From Flavobacterium sp. (GTDB lineage Bacteria > Bacteroidota > Bacteroidia > Flavobacteriales > Flavobacteriaceae), in contig JAHEZJ010000027.1 of the NCBI GenBank assembly GCA_023251135.1, forward strand, positions 34,619 to 98,618: a DNA stretch of 64,000 nucleotides, given 5' to 3'. Positions 16,304 through 24,809 of this stretch are shown here, piece by piece. Position numbers and translations under genes: made by a program. Each line of letters starts with the position of its first letter. The first letter of the stretch is position 1. The notes under the pieces were generated by a model. The model was not told the DNA's origin. It was given only the letters and a program-made list of their open reading frames with translations, and did not search any database.

Positions 16304-17422
16304 TTAACTATTTAACATTACAGGCATTACCAGCATTGTTACAGTTTCGCCTTCCTCTAAACCATCAACCGGCGTAAGGATTCCTGCTCTATTAGGCAAT
16401 GACATCTCCAGCATAATCATATCCGATTGCAGGTTCGTCAGCATTTCAGTTAAGAAACGAGAGTTGAAACCAATTTGAAGATCATCTCCTTGGTAATCAC
16501 AAGTTAATCTTTCTTCGGCTTTGTTGGAGTAATCGATATCTTCTGCAGAAACATTTAATTCAGCTCCGGCAATTTTTAAACGAATTTGGTGTGTAGTTTT
16601 GTTAGAGAAAATGGCCACACGCTTAACTGAACTTAAAAATAAAGAACGGTCAATCATTAATTTGTTTGGATTTTCTTTTGGAATTACCGCTTCATAGTTA
16701 GGGTATTTTCCATCGATCAAACGGCACGTTAAAATATAATTGTCAAATGAGAAAGTCGCATTTGAATCGTTGTATTCAATTTTTACTTCGGCATCAGAAG
16801 TTCCCAAAATACTTTTTAAAATATTCAAAGGTTTCTTTGGCATGATAAAATCAGCTACCTGAGACGCTTTTACGTCTGTACGGGCATATTTTACTAATTT
16901 GTGTGCATCTGTTGCTACAAAAGTTAATCCTTCAGGCGAGAATTGGAAGAAAACTCCGGACATTACCGGACGTAAATCGTCATTTCCGGCAGCAAAAATA
17001 GTTTTACTTACAGCAGTTGCTAAAACATCAGCAGGAACAAGTGTTACAGACGGTTCTTCAAGACTTACCGATTTTGGAAATTCTTCACCGGCTGCGTATG
17101 CTAAAGCATATTTTCCAGAGTTAGAACTAATTTCAACGGTATTGTTTTCTTCAACCGTAAAAGTTAGGGGTTGTTCCGGAAACGTTTTTAAAATTTCAAG
17201 CAAAAGTTTAGCTGGCACAGCAACACTTCCTTTGCTTGTAGAATCGATTGATAATGTAGCAGACATGGTAGTCTCAAGATCCGAAGCCGAAACTGTCAGC
17301 TCGCTGTTGTCTAGTTCAAATAAAAAGTTGTCTAAAATAGGCAACGTATTGTTGCTGTTAATTACACTACCTAAAACTTGTAATTGTTTTAATAAGTACG
17401 AACTCGATACTATAAATTTCAT
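16304..17422 (-). CDS. dnaN: DNA polymerase III sliding clamp (beta subunit)
   Basis: A 372-residue protein of normal beta-clamp length, three successive clamp domains of about 120 residues. Recognisable parts include MKFIVSSSYLLKQLQVLGSV at the start, the first-domain NNTLPILDNFLFEL, the middle-domain DLRPVMSGVFFQF and VATDAHKLVKY, and the terminal VDGLEEGETVTMLVMPVML that forms the peptide-binding groove. It tethers polymerase III and other enzymes to DNA as a dimeric ring. It is transcribed left, independently of gldG, from its own -7 box, and ends in a stack of three hairpin structures. Confidence 0.98.
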   Translation of the reverse strand: MKFIVSSSYLLKQLQVLGSVINSNNTLPILDNFLFELDNSELTVSASDLETTMSATLSIDSTSKGSVAVPAKLLLEILKTFPEQPLTFTVEENNTVEISSNSGKYALAYAAGEEFPKSVSLEEPSVTLVPADVLATAVSKTIFAAGNDDLRPVMSGVFFQFSPEGLTFVATDAHKLVKYARTDVKASQVADFIMPKKPLNILKSILGTSDAEVKIEYNDSNATFSFDNYILTCRLIDGKYPNYEAVIPKENPNKLMIDRSLFLSSVKRVAIFSNKTTHQIRLKIAGAELNVSAEDIDYSNKAEERLTCDYQGDDLQIGFNSRFLTEMLTNLQSDMIMLEMSLPNRAGILTPVDGLEEGETVTMLVMPVMLNS

Positions 17423-17482
17423 CTCTATTATTTTATTTTTTTGCTCTTTTCTTTAGTTTTTCTTCAACTAAGATAGGTTTTA

Positions 17483-17490
17483 CAAATATA
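17483..17490 (-). promoter_or_regulatory. -7 box of dnaN
   Basis: TATATTTG on the minus strand, 60 bases before ATG 17422. A TTG at 17513-17515 is at a 22-base spacing, slightly long. Confidence 0.5.
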
Positions 17491-17530
17491 TCGTAAACAA
17501 TCTTAATTTAAGCAATTTTTTTATTAACAT

Positions 17531-19216
17531 CTACTTGCTGTACTTTCTTCTTCGCATATAGGTAAATACCAATCCAAAAATCAACAAAATTAGAATTGGA
17601 AGTCCGATAGTTATGAACTGTGTGAGCGTATAATTTTCATAAACTTTCTCTTTGTCCAATAGGGGCAGGCTGACATCTTTACTTCTAATGTTAATAAGTC
17701 CGGTATCATCCAGCAAATAATTGATGCAATTCATCATGAAATCTTTGTTGTCGTACAGGTTTCCGGTACGCTGGTCATAGCCCAGTTCTACAGGCATCAT
17801 GTTTTTGTCCAACTGATTTCTGGCGAGATCACCATCGGCTATTACAATCATTTTGTTTGGTTTTCCCTTTGCCAAGAATGAATTTTCTTTGAAAGGTAAA
17901 ACACGATTTTCAAAAGCGGAATGGAAGGATCCTTCCAGTAAAACGGAAAGTGGGATATTGCCTTTGTTTGCATATTCCTGAGGAGATGCTTTTTCGGTTA
18001 CACTGTTTAGATTGATTGGTGCAGGAGTTCCAATTGTTTTTGAATAGGGAGAAGATTGCAGTAAAACTGTTTTTTTGATTCCGTTTTTTAAGGTATCAAT
18101 CGGACTTGCAAAATCAAATCGGATGCCGCCTAAATTTTTTACAATCGGGTGCTGGCTGGTTGGGTACACCTGCGGGGCATATTTCCAAATAAAGTCCTGA
18201 TATTGTGTGGCACTTCCTTGTTCGCCGGTAGCCAGTTTAATAGGACTTCCTTGCTCGTCTTTGATCAAATCCGGATTGATTCTGAAACCGTATTTAAAAA
18301 ACATATCGTTCAGATTCAGGTCTCTCGGATAGGCCAGAGTTGCTCCAGCCTGGTTGTAAAGACTGTCCATGTCGGCAGCTACCTGATCGATTAACCATAA
18401 GGTTTTACCTCCGTTCATGATAAACTGATCCAAAACCTGTTTTTCCTCGTCAGAGAAAGTTTCTGTTGGTTTTGAAATAATGGCTAAGTCGTATTTTTTA
18501 AGCGCGGCTAAAGTTTCAGTCGGGCTTTTGGCTACAGAGTCTAATGTGAACGGGCCGATATAATAACTTTCGCGAATTTGCTGCAGCATTTTGGCAATGT
18601 GAATCTCGTTCAACTCTCCATTTCCTTTTATAATGGCAACCTTCTTTTGTCTGTCTTTACTAATTTTATTGATCGCGTCTGCAATCGAATATTCTAAATG
18701 CTGAATCGATCCGATTACTTTTTGGGTAGTTGAAGCTCCCATGATGTTTTTCAACAGCGGAATATTAACTTCCTTATTGTTGTAAACCGCAACCGCCCAC
18801 GGAAAAACCATAGCCTGTGACTGTTTTCCTTTGTCGTCGACAGTAATGTTTATGGGTGTAAGGCCTTTTTGATAAAGCGATTTAATCACATCCATGCTCT
18901 CGTCTTCGTTTTCTAAAGGATTAACGAATTCAAAAACAATATTGTGATTATAGGCCTGAAATTCCTCCAACAGCTGACGTGTTTCCTGTTGGAGACGTCT
19001 AAAATCTGCCGGCAGTTCACCCTGCATATAAATCTTGATCGATAATGGATTTTTAACCTGTTTTACGATCTGTAAAGAGGTTTCGGATAAGGTGTATCGT
19101 TTGTCTTTGGTTAAATCGAATCGGTGGAAAAATAAACTTCCCAATACATTTAAAACGATTAAAACAAAAACAGTAATTCCTAATGTTTTAATATTTTGTT
19201 GAGTAGATGACTTCAT
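17531..19216 (-). CDS. gldG: Gliding motility-associated ABC transporter substrate-binding protein GldG
   Basis: A 561-residue protein with one N-terminal membrane anchor (about 12-31), a large periplasmic ABC-transporter auxiliary domain (about 35-470, including NPLENEDESMDVI and WLIDQVAADMDSLY) and a C-terminal transmembrane helix (about 530-553) followed by RRRKY. This is the architecture of GldG, which with GldF and the ATPase GldA forms an ABC-type complex needed for gliding in Flavobacterium johnsoniae. Its ATG overlaps the gldF stop by one base (TAATG), so the two are translationally coupled. gldA is not in this window. Confidence 0.93.
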   Translation of the reverse strand: MKSSTQQNIKTLGITVFVLIVLNVLGSLFFHRFDLTKDKRYTLSETSLQIVKQVKNPLSIKIYMQGELPADFRRLQQETRQLLEEFQAYNHNIVFEFVNPLENEDESMDVIKSLYQKGLTPINITVDDKGKQSQAMVFPWAVAVYNNKEVNIPLLKNIMGASTTQKVIGSIQHLEYSIADAINKISKDRQKKVAIIKGNGELNEIHIAKMLQQIRESYYIGPFTLDSVAKSPTETLAALKKYDLAIISKPTETFSDEEKQVLDQFIMNGGKTLWLIDQVAADMDSLYNQAGATLAYPRDLNLNDMFFKYGFRINPDLIKDEQGSPIKLATGEQGSATQYQDFIWKYAPQVYPTSQHPIVKNLGGIRFDFASPIDTLKNGIKKTVLLQSSPYSKTIGTPAPINLNSVTEKASPQEYANKGNIPLSVLLEGSFHSAFENRVLPFKENSFLAKGKPNKMIVIADGDLARNQLDKNMMPVELGYDQRTGNLYDNKDFMMNCINYLLDDTGLINIRSKDVSLPLLDKEKVYENYTLTQFITIGLPILILLIFGLVFTYMRRRKYSK

Positions 19217-19941
19217 TACGCTTTAAAAGATTTTAATTGATAAACAGTAAACGACAGAAACAATACAGTGATGCTTAAAAAATAAACCACATCACGGGTA
19301 TCGATTACGCCCCGACTCATACTTTTAAAATGATCCTGCATGCCAAGTGTCGAAACAATAGCAGAAGATCCCGGAATCAACGAAGCCAGGCCTTCAAAAC
19401 CAAAATAAAGAATAAAACATAGAAAAACTGAAATTATAAAAGCAACAATCTGATTCTCGGACAGGGTAGAGGTGAAGATTCCGATTGCAGAATAAGCAGC
19501 AATCAGAAACAATAATCCGAAGTAAGAGCCAATAGTGCTCCCCATATCGATATTTCCTTCAGGAGATCCTAAGTTTGAAATTACTTTTACGTAAATAAGC
19601 GTTGGAATAATGGCTAAAACAATTAACAGGAATGAGCCCAGAAATTTTCCATTTACGATTTCCCAAATCGATAAGGGTTTCGTCAATAACAGTTCAAGGG
19701 TTCCTTGTTTTTTTTCATCAGAAAAGCTTCTCATGGTAACCGCCGGAATCAGGAAAATTAAAATCCACGGAGCTAAGGTGAAAAACGGAGTTAAATCGGC
19801 ATAACCGGTGTTTAATATGTTGTAATCTCCTTCAAATACCCATAAGAATAATCCATTGCTGATTAAGAAAATGGCAATGACCAGATAGCCAATAGGAGAA
19901 CCAAAAAAGGATTTTATTTCTCTTAAAATGATTGATTTCAT
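19216..19941 (-). CDS. gldF: Gliding motility-associated ABC transporter permease GldF
   Basis: A 241-residue ABC-2 type permease with six hydrophobic segments (about 14-34, 50-72, 98-120, 132-155, 162-183 and 216-236) and the family motif EKKQGTLELLLTKPLS near residues 76-91. It starts MKSIILREIKSFFGSPIGYL, typical of GldF. It would form the membrane channel of the GldAFG transporter, whose cargo is unknown. First gene of the gldF-gldG pair; no clear TAnnTTTG box was found ahead of it. Confidence 0.93.
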   Translation of the reverse strand: MKSIILREIKSFFGSPIGYLVIAIFLISNGLFLWVFEGDYNILNTGYADLTPFFTLAPWILIFLIPAVTMRSFSDEKKQGTLELLLTKPLSIWEIVNGKFLGSFLLIVLAIIPTLIYVKVISNLGSPEGNIDMGSTIGSYFGLLFLIAAYSAIGIFTSTLSENQIVAFIISVFLCFILYFGFEGLASLIPGSSAIVSTLGMQDHFKSMSRGVIDTRDVVYFLSITVLFLSFTVYQLKSFKA

Positions 19942-19984
19942 GTATAAGGTTTATTCGTTTATTTGTTTAATCGTGTAATTGTTT

Positions 19985-20142
19985 TTTTTTGTTTCAGGTT
20001 TCAAGTTTCAGGTTGCTTTCCTTTGAGAACTTCGCGCTTTATCAAACCTTTTAAATATGATCTTTGCGTTCTTTGCGTTAAAGGATTCCAACTTTCAAAT
20101 CCAGCATATAACCTGAAACCTGAAACTTGAAACTTGAAACAA
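19985..20142. repeat. Inverted degenerate TTTCAGGTTTCAAG repeats
   Basis: The left part, near 19990-20017, contains GTTTCAGGTTTCAAGTTTCA. The right part, near 20109-20142, contains its complement (CCTGAAACCTGAAACTTGAA). The pair flanks a stretch with CTTTGCGTTCTTTGCGTT and lies between the gldF start and the end of the next leftward gene, where it may serve as a terminator. Confidence 0.6.
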
Positions 20143-20143
20143 A

Positions 20144-20440
20144 CTAATTTAAACTCACCAGCTTATCCACGCTCCATGCTTCGGGTTTGGCATTAAAAAG
20201 TTTTTTGGTAAAGTCCCAAACCGTATTAAAAAGTTCAGATTGTCTGTAATTTTCCAAATCCTCTTCGGTTTCCCAGTAACTATAGGTAAAAAAAATGCAT
20301 TTGTCATTTTTATCCTGATACAGCTCTAAGAACCGATTTCCATCTGCTTTTCGTATTTTGTCTTTTACACTTTCGAAATTCTCCAGAAAATCAGGAATTT
20401 TTTCTTCGTGAAAACTCATTTTTACTATTCGAACAAACAT
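20144..20440 (-). CDS. Antibiotic biosynthesis monooxygenase-type (ABM) dimeric alpha-beta barrel protein
   Basis: A 98-residue ferredoxin-like protein beginning MFVRIVKMSFHEEKIPDFLE, with the middle strand FLELYQDKNDKCIFFTYSYW and the helix DLENYRQSELF, which together are the layout of ABM/YgiN-type small enzymes or heme-binding proteins. The substrate is unknown; many members are quinol monooxygenases or stress proteins. The frame is open 36 codons upstream, but that part is low-complexity intergenic sequence, so ATG 20440 is chosen. A TATTTTTG box on the same strand lies 58 bases upstream. Confidence 0.8.
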   Translation of the reverse strand: MFVRIVKMSFHEEKIPDFLENFESVKDKIRKADGNRFLELYQDKNDKCIFFTYSYWETEEDLENYRQSELFNTVWDFTKKLFNAKPEAWSVDKLVSLN

Positions 20441-20498
20441 AGTTGTAATTTTTGATTGCTGTTTTTTGATTTTAGATTGAAAATCTGTTACAGGTGCG

Positions 20499-20506
20499 CA
20501 AAAATA
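20499..20506 (-). promoter_or_regulatory. -7 box of the ABM gene
   Basis: TATTTTTG on the minus strand, 58 bases before ATG 20440. The -33 element is unclear. Confidence 0.4.
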
Positions 20507-20610
20507 CCAAAATTGATTGTTCTTTTGATGAAAAAAAATAAATTCCAATAATGAAAATCCAAACTCCAGTTTTTCAGTGTTTTAAATCTAAAACAGAATA
20601 TCAAAAACGA

Positions 20611-21438
20611 TTACAAAAATTTAATCGTAATCACATCTCTGTAATTCAATCCTAACAAACTATTAGCGGAGCCCACCTTGGAAGGATTGCTTCTGAAAAT
20701 GGCAATTTCAAGAAAGCCGGCTTCGTTAAAAATCGCTAGCTTTTCGCCTTCATAGGTTTTTATTGGATATTTTTCCGAACTCGCAATTGCAGAATAATTG
20801 GGTAAAATAGTCTTGATACTTTTGGGCTTCATCACAATTTCATAGGATCGGCCTTTTGCAACTTCTGTAAATTGTCTTTTAGAAATATTGGTGACCACAT
20901 TTCCAAAATGATCGATATAGATTACATATCCCTTTATAGAGTTGTTGTCACTGGCTACGACAGGCTGTAGTTCTGTGATTTGCTTGATTTCTTTAATTTC
21001 TTTACCAATAACATTAAGTAAACCTCCTTTGGAAATGTGGCAGGCTACTTTTATGAAAATATCCAAATCACTAAATTCACTCGGGAATCGGTCGTGGATG
21101 TTGACGGCAACAATTTTTTGCGGAACAATCTTTTGCGTAAGCATGCTCAAAATACCGTTATCGGCACAAATAAAGTAGTGATCGTTCCATTGCATGGCAA
21201 TATGCTGATTCTCTTTATTTCGTTCGATATCCACTCCAATCAGGTGAACAGTTCCTTTGGGAAAGCTTAAATAGGCTGCGCCGATAACGTAACTTGCTTC
21301 GGCTGTGTTAAATGGGTCAATGTCATGCGAAATGTCAACAAGTGTAACCTCTGGATACTCAGATAGTATTTTACCCTTTAGCGAACCAACAAAGTGGTCC
21401 TTTAAGCCGTAATCGGTAGTGAGGGTAATTATTGACAT
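20611..21438 (-). CDS. SAM hydrolase / SAM-dependent halogenase-like protein (DUF62)
   Basis: A 275-residue protein of the fluorinase/chlorinase fold. The N-terminal domain starts MSIITLTTDYGLKDHFVGSL, where Asp and the DxF-type motif build the SAM site, and continues VDISHDIDPFNTAEASYVIG. The C-terminal barrel contains VIYIDHFGNVVTNI. True halogenases are rare; most bacterial members hydrolyse S-adenosylmethionine to adenosine and methionine with water activated by an Asp-Arg-His triad, so a SAM hydrolase is the likelier function. It is transcribed alone, leftward, divergent from phoH. Confidence 0.88.
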   Translation of the reverse strand: MSIITLTTDYGLKDHFVGSLKGKILSEYPEVTLVDISHDIDPFNTAEASYVIGAAYLSFPKGTVHLIGVDIERNKENQHIAMQWNDHYFICADNGILSMLTQKIVPQKIVAVNIHDRFPSEFSDLDIFIKVACHISKGGLLNVIGKEIKEIKQITELQPVVASDNNSIKGYVIYIDHFGNVVTNISKRQFTEVAKGRSYEIVMKPKSIKTILPNYSAIASSEKYPIKTYEGEKLAIFNEAGFLEIAIFRSNPSKVGSANSLLGLNYRDVITIKFL

Positions 21439-21497
21439 AATTTTGTTTATAACTATTGGTAGTATTTAAATCTAATTTTCATTAAATTTGAGAAATG

Positions 21498-21505
21498 CAA
21501 AGCTA
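21498..21505 (-). promoter_or_regulatory. -7 box of the SAM hydrolase gene
   Basis: TAGCTTTG on the minus strand, 60 bases before ATG 21438. No TTG at the expected distance. Confidence 0.4.
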
Positions 21506-21676
21506 GTAATAGTAATTGCAAAAACGAAAAAATGAAATGATAAATTGAAATTATTAGTCTGAGTTTTCAGTCTCAGTCACCTTAACTGAAAACTACTGCT
21601 AAAGCTGCGACTAAAAAAGACCCGACAACTACTGATTTATAAAAACTGATTTATTTTTAATTAAAAACTATCTCAT

Positions 21677-22627
21677 TTGAACGAAAGAATTATCGAGCTC
21701 ATAGACATCGCTCCAAAAGACTTTTGGGGCGCTCAAGACACTCATCTTGAAATCATTAAAAAGTATTACCCAAAGCTTAAAATAGTAGCGAGAGGTACCA
21801 CTTTGAAAGCGTTTGGCGAAAAAGAAGTTTTGGATGAATTCGAAAAAAGGTTTCAGAGGCTTATGCTTCATTTTACCCGATACAACAACATTGATGATAA
21901 TGTAATTGAACGAGTAATCATGAGTGATGGTCAGGATGAAAAAAAAGCATACGATCATGACAAAATACTAGTTCATGGTGTTGGCGGTAAAATTATTAAA
22001 GCCATGACGCCTAACCAGCAGTTACTGGTAGATACCATCAAAAAAAATGATATGGTATTTGCTGTAGGACCTGCCGGAACCGGAAAGACTTATACGGGTG
22101 TTGCAATGGCGGTAAAAGCACTTAAAGACAAAGAAGTAAAAAGGATCATATTGACCCGACCAGCGGTAGAAGCAGGAGAAAACCTGGGTTTTTTACCTGG
22201 CGATATGAAAGAAAAACTGGATCCTTATATGCAGCCTCTTTACGATGCTTTACGCGATATGCTGCCTAATGAAAAGCTCGAAGATTACATTTTAAAAGGA
22301 ATTATTCAGATTGCGCCTTTGGCTTTTATGCGCGGACGTACGCTTGATAATGCCTTTGTAATTCTGGATGAGGCACAAAACACCACGCATTCGCAAATGA
22401 AAATGTTTTTGACCCGTATGGGAAAAAACGCCAAATTTATGATAACAGGTGATCCCGGACAGGTCGATTTACCACGCAGGACCATTTCAGGTCTGAAAGA
22501 AGCTATTCTGGTTTTAAAAGACGTTGACGGAATTGGAATTATTTATCTCGACGATAAGGATATTGTACGTCACAGATTAGTCAAAAAGGTAATTGACGCT
22601 TACAAACAAATAGAAAATCACGATTAA
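21677..22627 (+). CDS. PhoH-family ATPase
   Basis: A 316-residue protein with an N-terminal RNA-binding-like region (about 1-105) and a PhoH P-loop ATPase domain (about 110-315). Walker A is GPAGTGKTYTG, the following block ILTRPAVEAGENLGFLPGD is family-specific, and Walker B is FVILDEAQN. PhoH proteins are often linked to RNA metabolism and sometimes paired with YbeY, which is absent here. The start codon is TTG at 21677 (MNERIIELIDIAP); no ATG exists upstream in frame, and the next Met lies inside the conserved region. A hairpin terminator follows. Confidence 0.93.
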   Translation: MNERIIELIDIAPKDFWGAQDTHLEIIKKYYPKLKIVARGTTLKAFGEKEVLDEFEKRFQRLMLHFTRYNNIDDNVIERVIMSDGQDEKKAYDHDKILVHGVGGKIIKAMTPNQQLLVDTIKKNDMVFAVGPAGTGKTYTGVAMAVKALKDKEVKRIILTRPAVEAGENLGFLPGDMKEKLDPYMQPLYDALRDMLPNEKLEDYILKGIIQIAPLAFMRGRTLDNAFVILDEAQNTTHSQMKMFLTRMGKNAKFMITGDPGQVDLPRRTISGLKEAILVLKDVDGIGIIYLDDKDIVRHRLVKKVIDAYKQIENHD

Positions 22628-22679
22628 TTTTTTTATAAAATGTCAAATGTAAATCGTGAAATGTGTTTTGACATTTATT

Positions 22680-22729
22680 AATATTCGTTTTATACCTATC
22701 TTTGAGTAGAGAGGCGTAAAACGAATATT
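22680..22729 (+). terminator. Hairpin terminator of the PhoH gene
   Basis: Perfect 13-bp arms AATATTCGTTTTA (22680-22692) and TAAAACGAATATT (22717-22729), followed by T residues. The 24-base loop contains TATCTTTG (22697-22704), an exact TAnnTTTG that could be the -7 box for the next gene. Confidence 0.7.
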
Positions 22730-22762
22730 TTTTTGTTAGAAGTTTAAAAAAAAGTATAATTA

Positions 22763-23248
22763 ATGAAATTTAGAATTATCCTTATTTTTGTTCTTGTTAG
22801 TTTGATTTCATGTAAAAAATCAGAAAGTTTGCCAAATAAATTTGTCGGGACCTGGTATGATACTGAATATATAATTCCGAACAAATCAATCTTGAAGATA
22901 AACAAAGACAGTACTTTTAAATATCAAAGTGCAGGTTGTGATTGGAGAGTAATTTCTAAAGGGAATTGGAAAATAGTTGGAGATTCGATAGAACTAAATA
23001 GTACAAGTAGTGATACTTGTTACAAGATGTTTCCATTTGTAGAATGCATTCCTTTTGGGAAATTTGATAGAAAAGACATTTTAACAATACCCAACTGTGA
23101 ACCTACGAATAATGCATCATTCGCAATTTTCGCCAAAGAAAAATTTTACATCAAAAATGATTCTTTAGTGTATAAGTTAAAGCCAAGTTCCAGTTGTCCG
23201 GATACTTTGAAAATTATTTTTGCAAAAACTGAAAAAATCAGAAGATGA
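22763..23248 (+). CDS. Small lipoprotein of unknown function
   Basis: A 161-residue protein with a lipoprotein signal peptide (lipobox LISC, Cys18). The mature part (FVGTWYDTEYIIPNKSILKI, then NWKIVGDSIELN) is beta-rich and resembles the lipocalin-like 'remaining polymer fraction' layout common in Flavobacterium lipoproteins, with five further cysteines. No specific family is recognised. Its stop codon overlaps the next start (ATGA, 23245-23248), so the two genes are translationally coupled even though one product is exported and the other cytoplasmic. Confidence 0.75.
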   Translation: MKFRIILIFVLVSLISCKKSESLPNKFVGTWYDTEYIIPNKSILKINKDSTFKYQSAGCDWRVISKGNWKIVGDSIELNSTSSDTCYKMFPFVECIPFGKFDRKDILTIPNCEPTNNASFAIFAKEKFYIKNDSLVYKLKPSSSCPDTLKIIFAKTEKIRR

Positions 23249-23607
23249 AACAACTCGATGATTTCTACTTAAAACAAGAAGAACCCATAAAAGGGATTTT
23301 TCTTGCTATAAAAGAAATTATTCTCAAACAAGACCCTGATATTACCAACGTTTTAAAATACGGTATGCCTTTTTTTTGTTACAAAGGAAAAATGTTTTGT
23401 TATTTATGGACGCACAAAAAATACAAACAGCCTTATATCGGAATTGTAGAAGGAAAACATTTTGAAGAACCGTTTTTGCTTCAGGAAGCCCGATCCAGAA
23501 TGAAAATTATGCTGCTCGATGCTGAGGAAGATTTGCCAATAGAAAAGATTGAAAAGATTCTGCAACAAGCTTTAAATTTATATAAAAACGGAATTGTTAA
23601 AGTTTAA
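23245..23607 (+). CDS. DUF1801 domain-containing protein
   Basis: A 120-residue cytoplasmic protein of the YdhG/DUF1801 type: helical start MKQLDDFYLKQEEPIKGIFL, then LKYGMPFFCYKGKMFCYLW and YIGIVEGKHFEEPFL, the typical hydrophobic sheet that binds metal or small ligands in some relatives (frataxin-like fold). Function is unknown. It is translated from the ATGA overlap with the upstream lipoprotein gene. Confidence 0.85.
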   Translation: MKQLDDFYLKQEEPIKGIFLAIKEIILKQDPDITNVLKYGMPFFCYKGKMFCYLWTHKKYKQPYIGIVEGKHFEEPFLLQEARSRMKIMLLDAEEDLPIEKIEKILQQALNLYKNGIVKV

Positions 23608-23688
23608 ATGTTTAAAATGCAGTATTTAACGAAATAGTTAAATATATAATAAACTTGTCGTATTTGGCGCTTTCAGAGCCCGAAATCT

Positions 23689-23719
23689 TTGCTCTTGTGC
23701 ATACAAAGCAGTATTTTTG
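23689..23719 (+). promoter_or_regulatory. Promoter of the HAD hydrolase gene
   Basis: TTG at 23689-23691, a 20-base spacer and TATTTTTG at 23712-23719. An ATG (23722) lies only two bases after the box; a second in-frame ATG (23746) would leave a leader of about 23 bases. Confidence 0.6.
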
Positions 23720-23745
23720 CAATGGATAAATACCTGAATTTTAAT

Positions 23746-24576
23746 ATGACAAAGCTTAAAAATATAAAAGTTGTAGTAAGTGACTTAGACGGAACTTTAC
23801 TCAACCCTCAACACCGAATATCAGATTATACCAAATCAATTTTTCAGGAACTGCACAATCAAAATTATCTTATCGTAGTAGCTACAGGTCGTCATCATCT
23901 TGATGCGATGGCTATTGTTGCAACGCTTGAAGTTCCGGTTTATCTTGTAAGTTCAAATGGAGCAAGGATTCATTCCCCTGAAAAAGAAGAGCTTTTTGCG
24001 TTCGATTTAAAAAGCGACGTGGTAAAAGCAGCTTTAAATGTGGATATTGACCCGGAAATCACAGTAGTTTTGTTCAAAGAAGATGTTTGGCAAACGAATA
24101 GGATAAATGAAAGACTAAACGCTTTTCAAGCCGAATTAAAATACCGTCCGGAATTAGTGGATTATAAGACGCTGGAAGATTTCGGAGCTATTAAAATATT
24201 CTTTTCTCATGAGAATCACGAAAAATTAGTAGCCTTAAAAGATGCCATTTTAGCCAATTCATCCAGTGATTTGCACCATGCCTTTAGTTTACCAACTTGT
24301 TTGGAATTTATGGATAAATCAGTTGATAAAGCGGTTGCAATTCAGCGTGTTTTAGAAAAAGAAGGATTTTCTCTGGAAGAAGCAGTTTCCTTTGGTGATG
24401 GCTTTAATGATGTACAAATGTTAGCGTCAACCGGAAAAGGTTTAATCATGGGAAATGCGCCGGCTTTGTTAAAAGAAACGTTACCGGAACTGGAAGTAAT
24501 TAAAACTAATGCCGAAGATGGAGTTGCCAGCTATATCGCTTCGAAGATTCTGAATAAAGAATTGGCTGTTAATTAA
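23746..24576 (+). CDS. Cof-type HAD-IIB phosphatase
   Basis: A 276-residue haloacid dehalogenase hydrolase acting on small phosphorylated metabolites. Motif I is VVSDLDGTLLNP with nucleophile Asp near residue 11, motif II is VATGRHH near 47, the type IIB cap spans about 85-190, and motif IV is SFGDGFNDVQML with the metal-binding Asp pair. Substrate is unknown. The start at 23746 gives the family-typical N-terminus; ATG 23722, eight codons upstream, is also possible and would make the message leaderless. A terminator lies at 24687-24713. Confidence 0.88.
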   Translation: MTKLKNIKVVVSDLDGTLLNPQHRISDYTKSIFQELHNQNYLIVVATGRHHLDAMAIVATLEVPVYLVSSNGARIHSPEKEELFAFDLKSDVVKAALNVDIDPEITVVLFKEDVWQTNRINERLNAFQAELKYRPELVDYKTLEDFGAIKIFFSHENHEKLVALKDAILANSSSDLHHAFSLPTCLEFMDKSVDKAVAIQRVLEKEGFSLEEAVSFGDGFNDVQMLASTGKGLIMGNAPALLKETLPELEVIKTNAEDGVASYIASKILNKELAVN

Positions 24577-24686
24577 TTTTTTTAGTCCTTAATTTTAAAC
24601 ATTTTTACGACTTAGCAATTCATTAAAACAGATAGCGTACAGACGGTTTACGTCTTATAGGCCGTTAGAGTATCATAAATTTTACG

Positions 24687-24713
24687 AATCCCCGAAGATC
24701 ACTTTGGGGATTT
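24687..24713 (+). terminator. Rho-independent terminator of the HAD gene
   Basis: AATCCCCGAAG, loop ATCA, then CTTTGGGGATT, an 11-bp stem with one G-U pair, followed by seven more T. It lies about 110 bases behind the stop codon and ahead of the S9 peptidase promoter. Confidence 0.8.
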
Positions 24714-24781
24714 TTTTTGTTAATGATAAGTGATTGAGCGTGTGAAGTTGTAAAAACATTTTTTTAATAATTTTCAAAGTG

Positions 24782-24789
24782 TATTTTTG
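24782..24789 (+). promoter_or_regulatory. -7 box of the S9 peptidase gene
   Basis: TATTTTTG, 20 bases before ATG 24810. The -33 element is not evident. Confidence 0.45.
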
Positions 24790-24809
24790 TTTGATCAAAA
24801 AACTATACC

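Noticed and set aside
20611-21438. True fluorinase or chlorinase
   Set aside because: The family is dominated by SAM hydrolases and no halogen-specific loop or biosynthetic cluster is visible.
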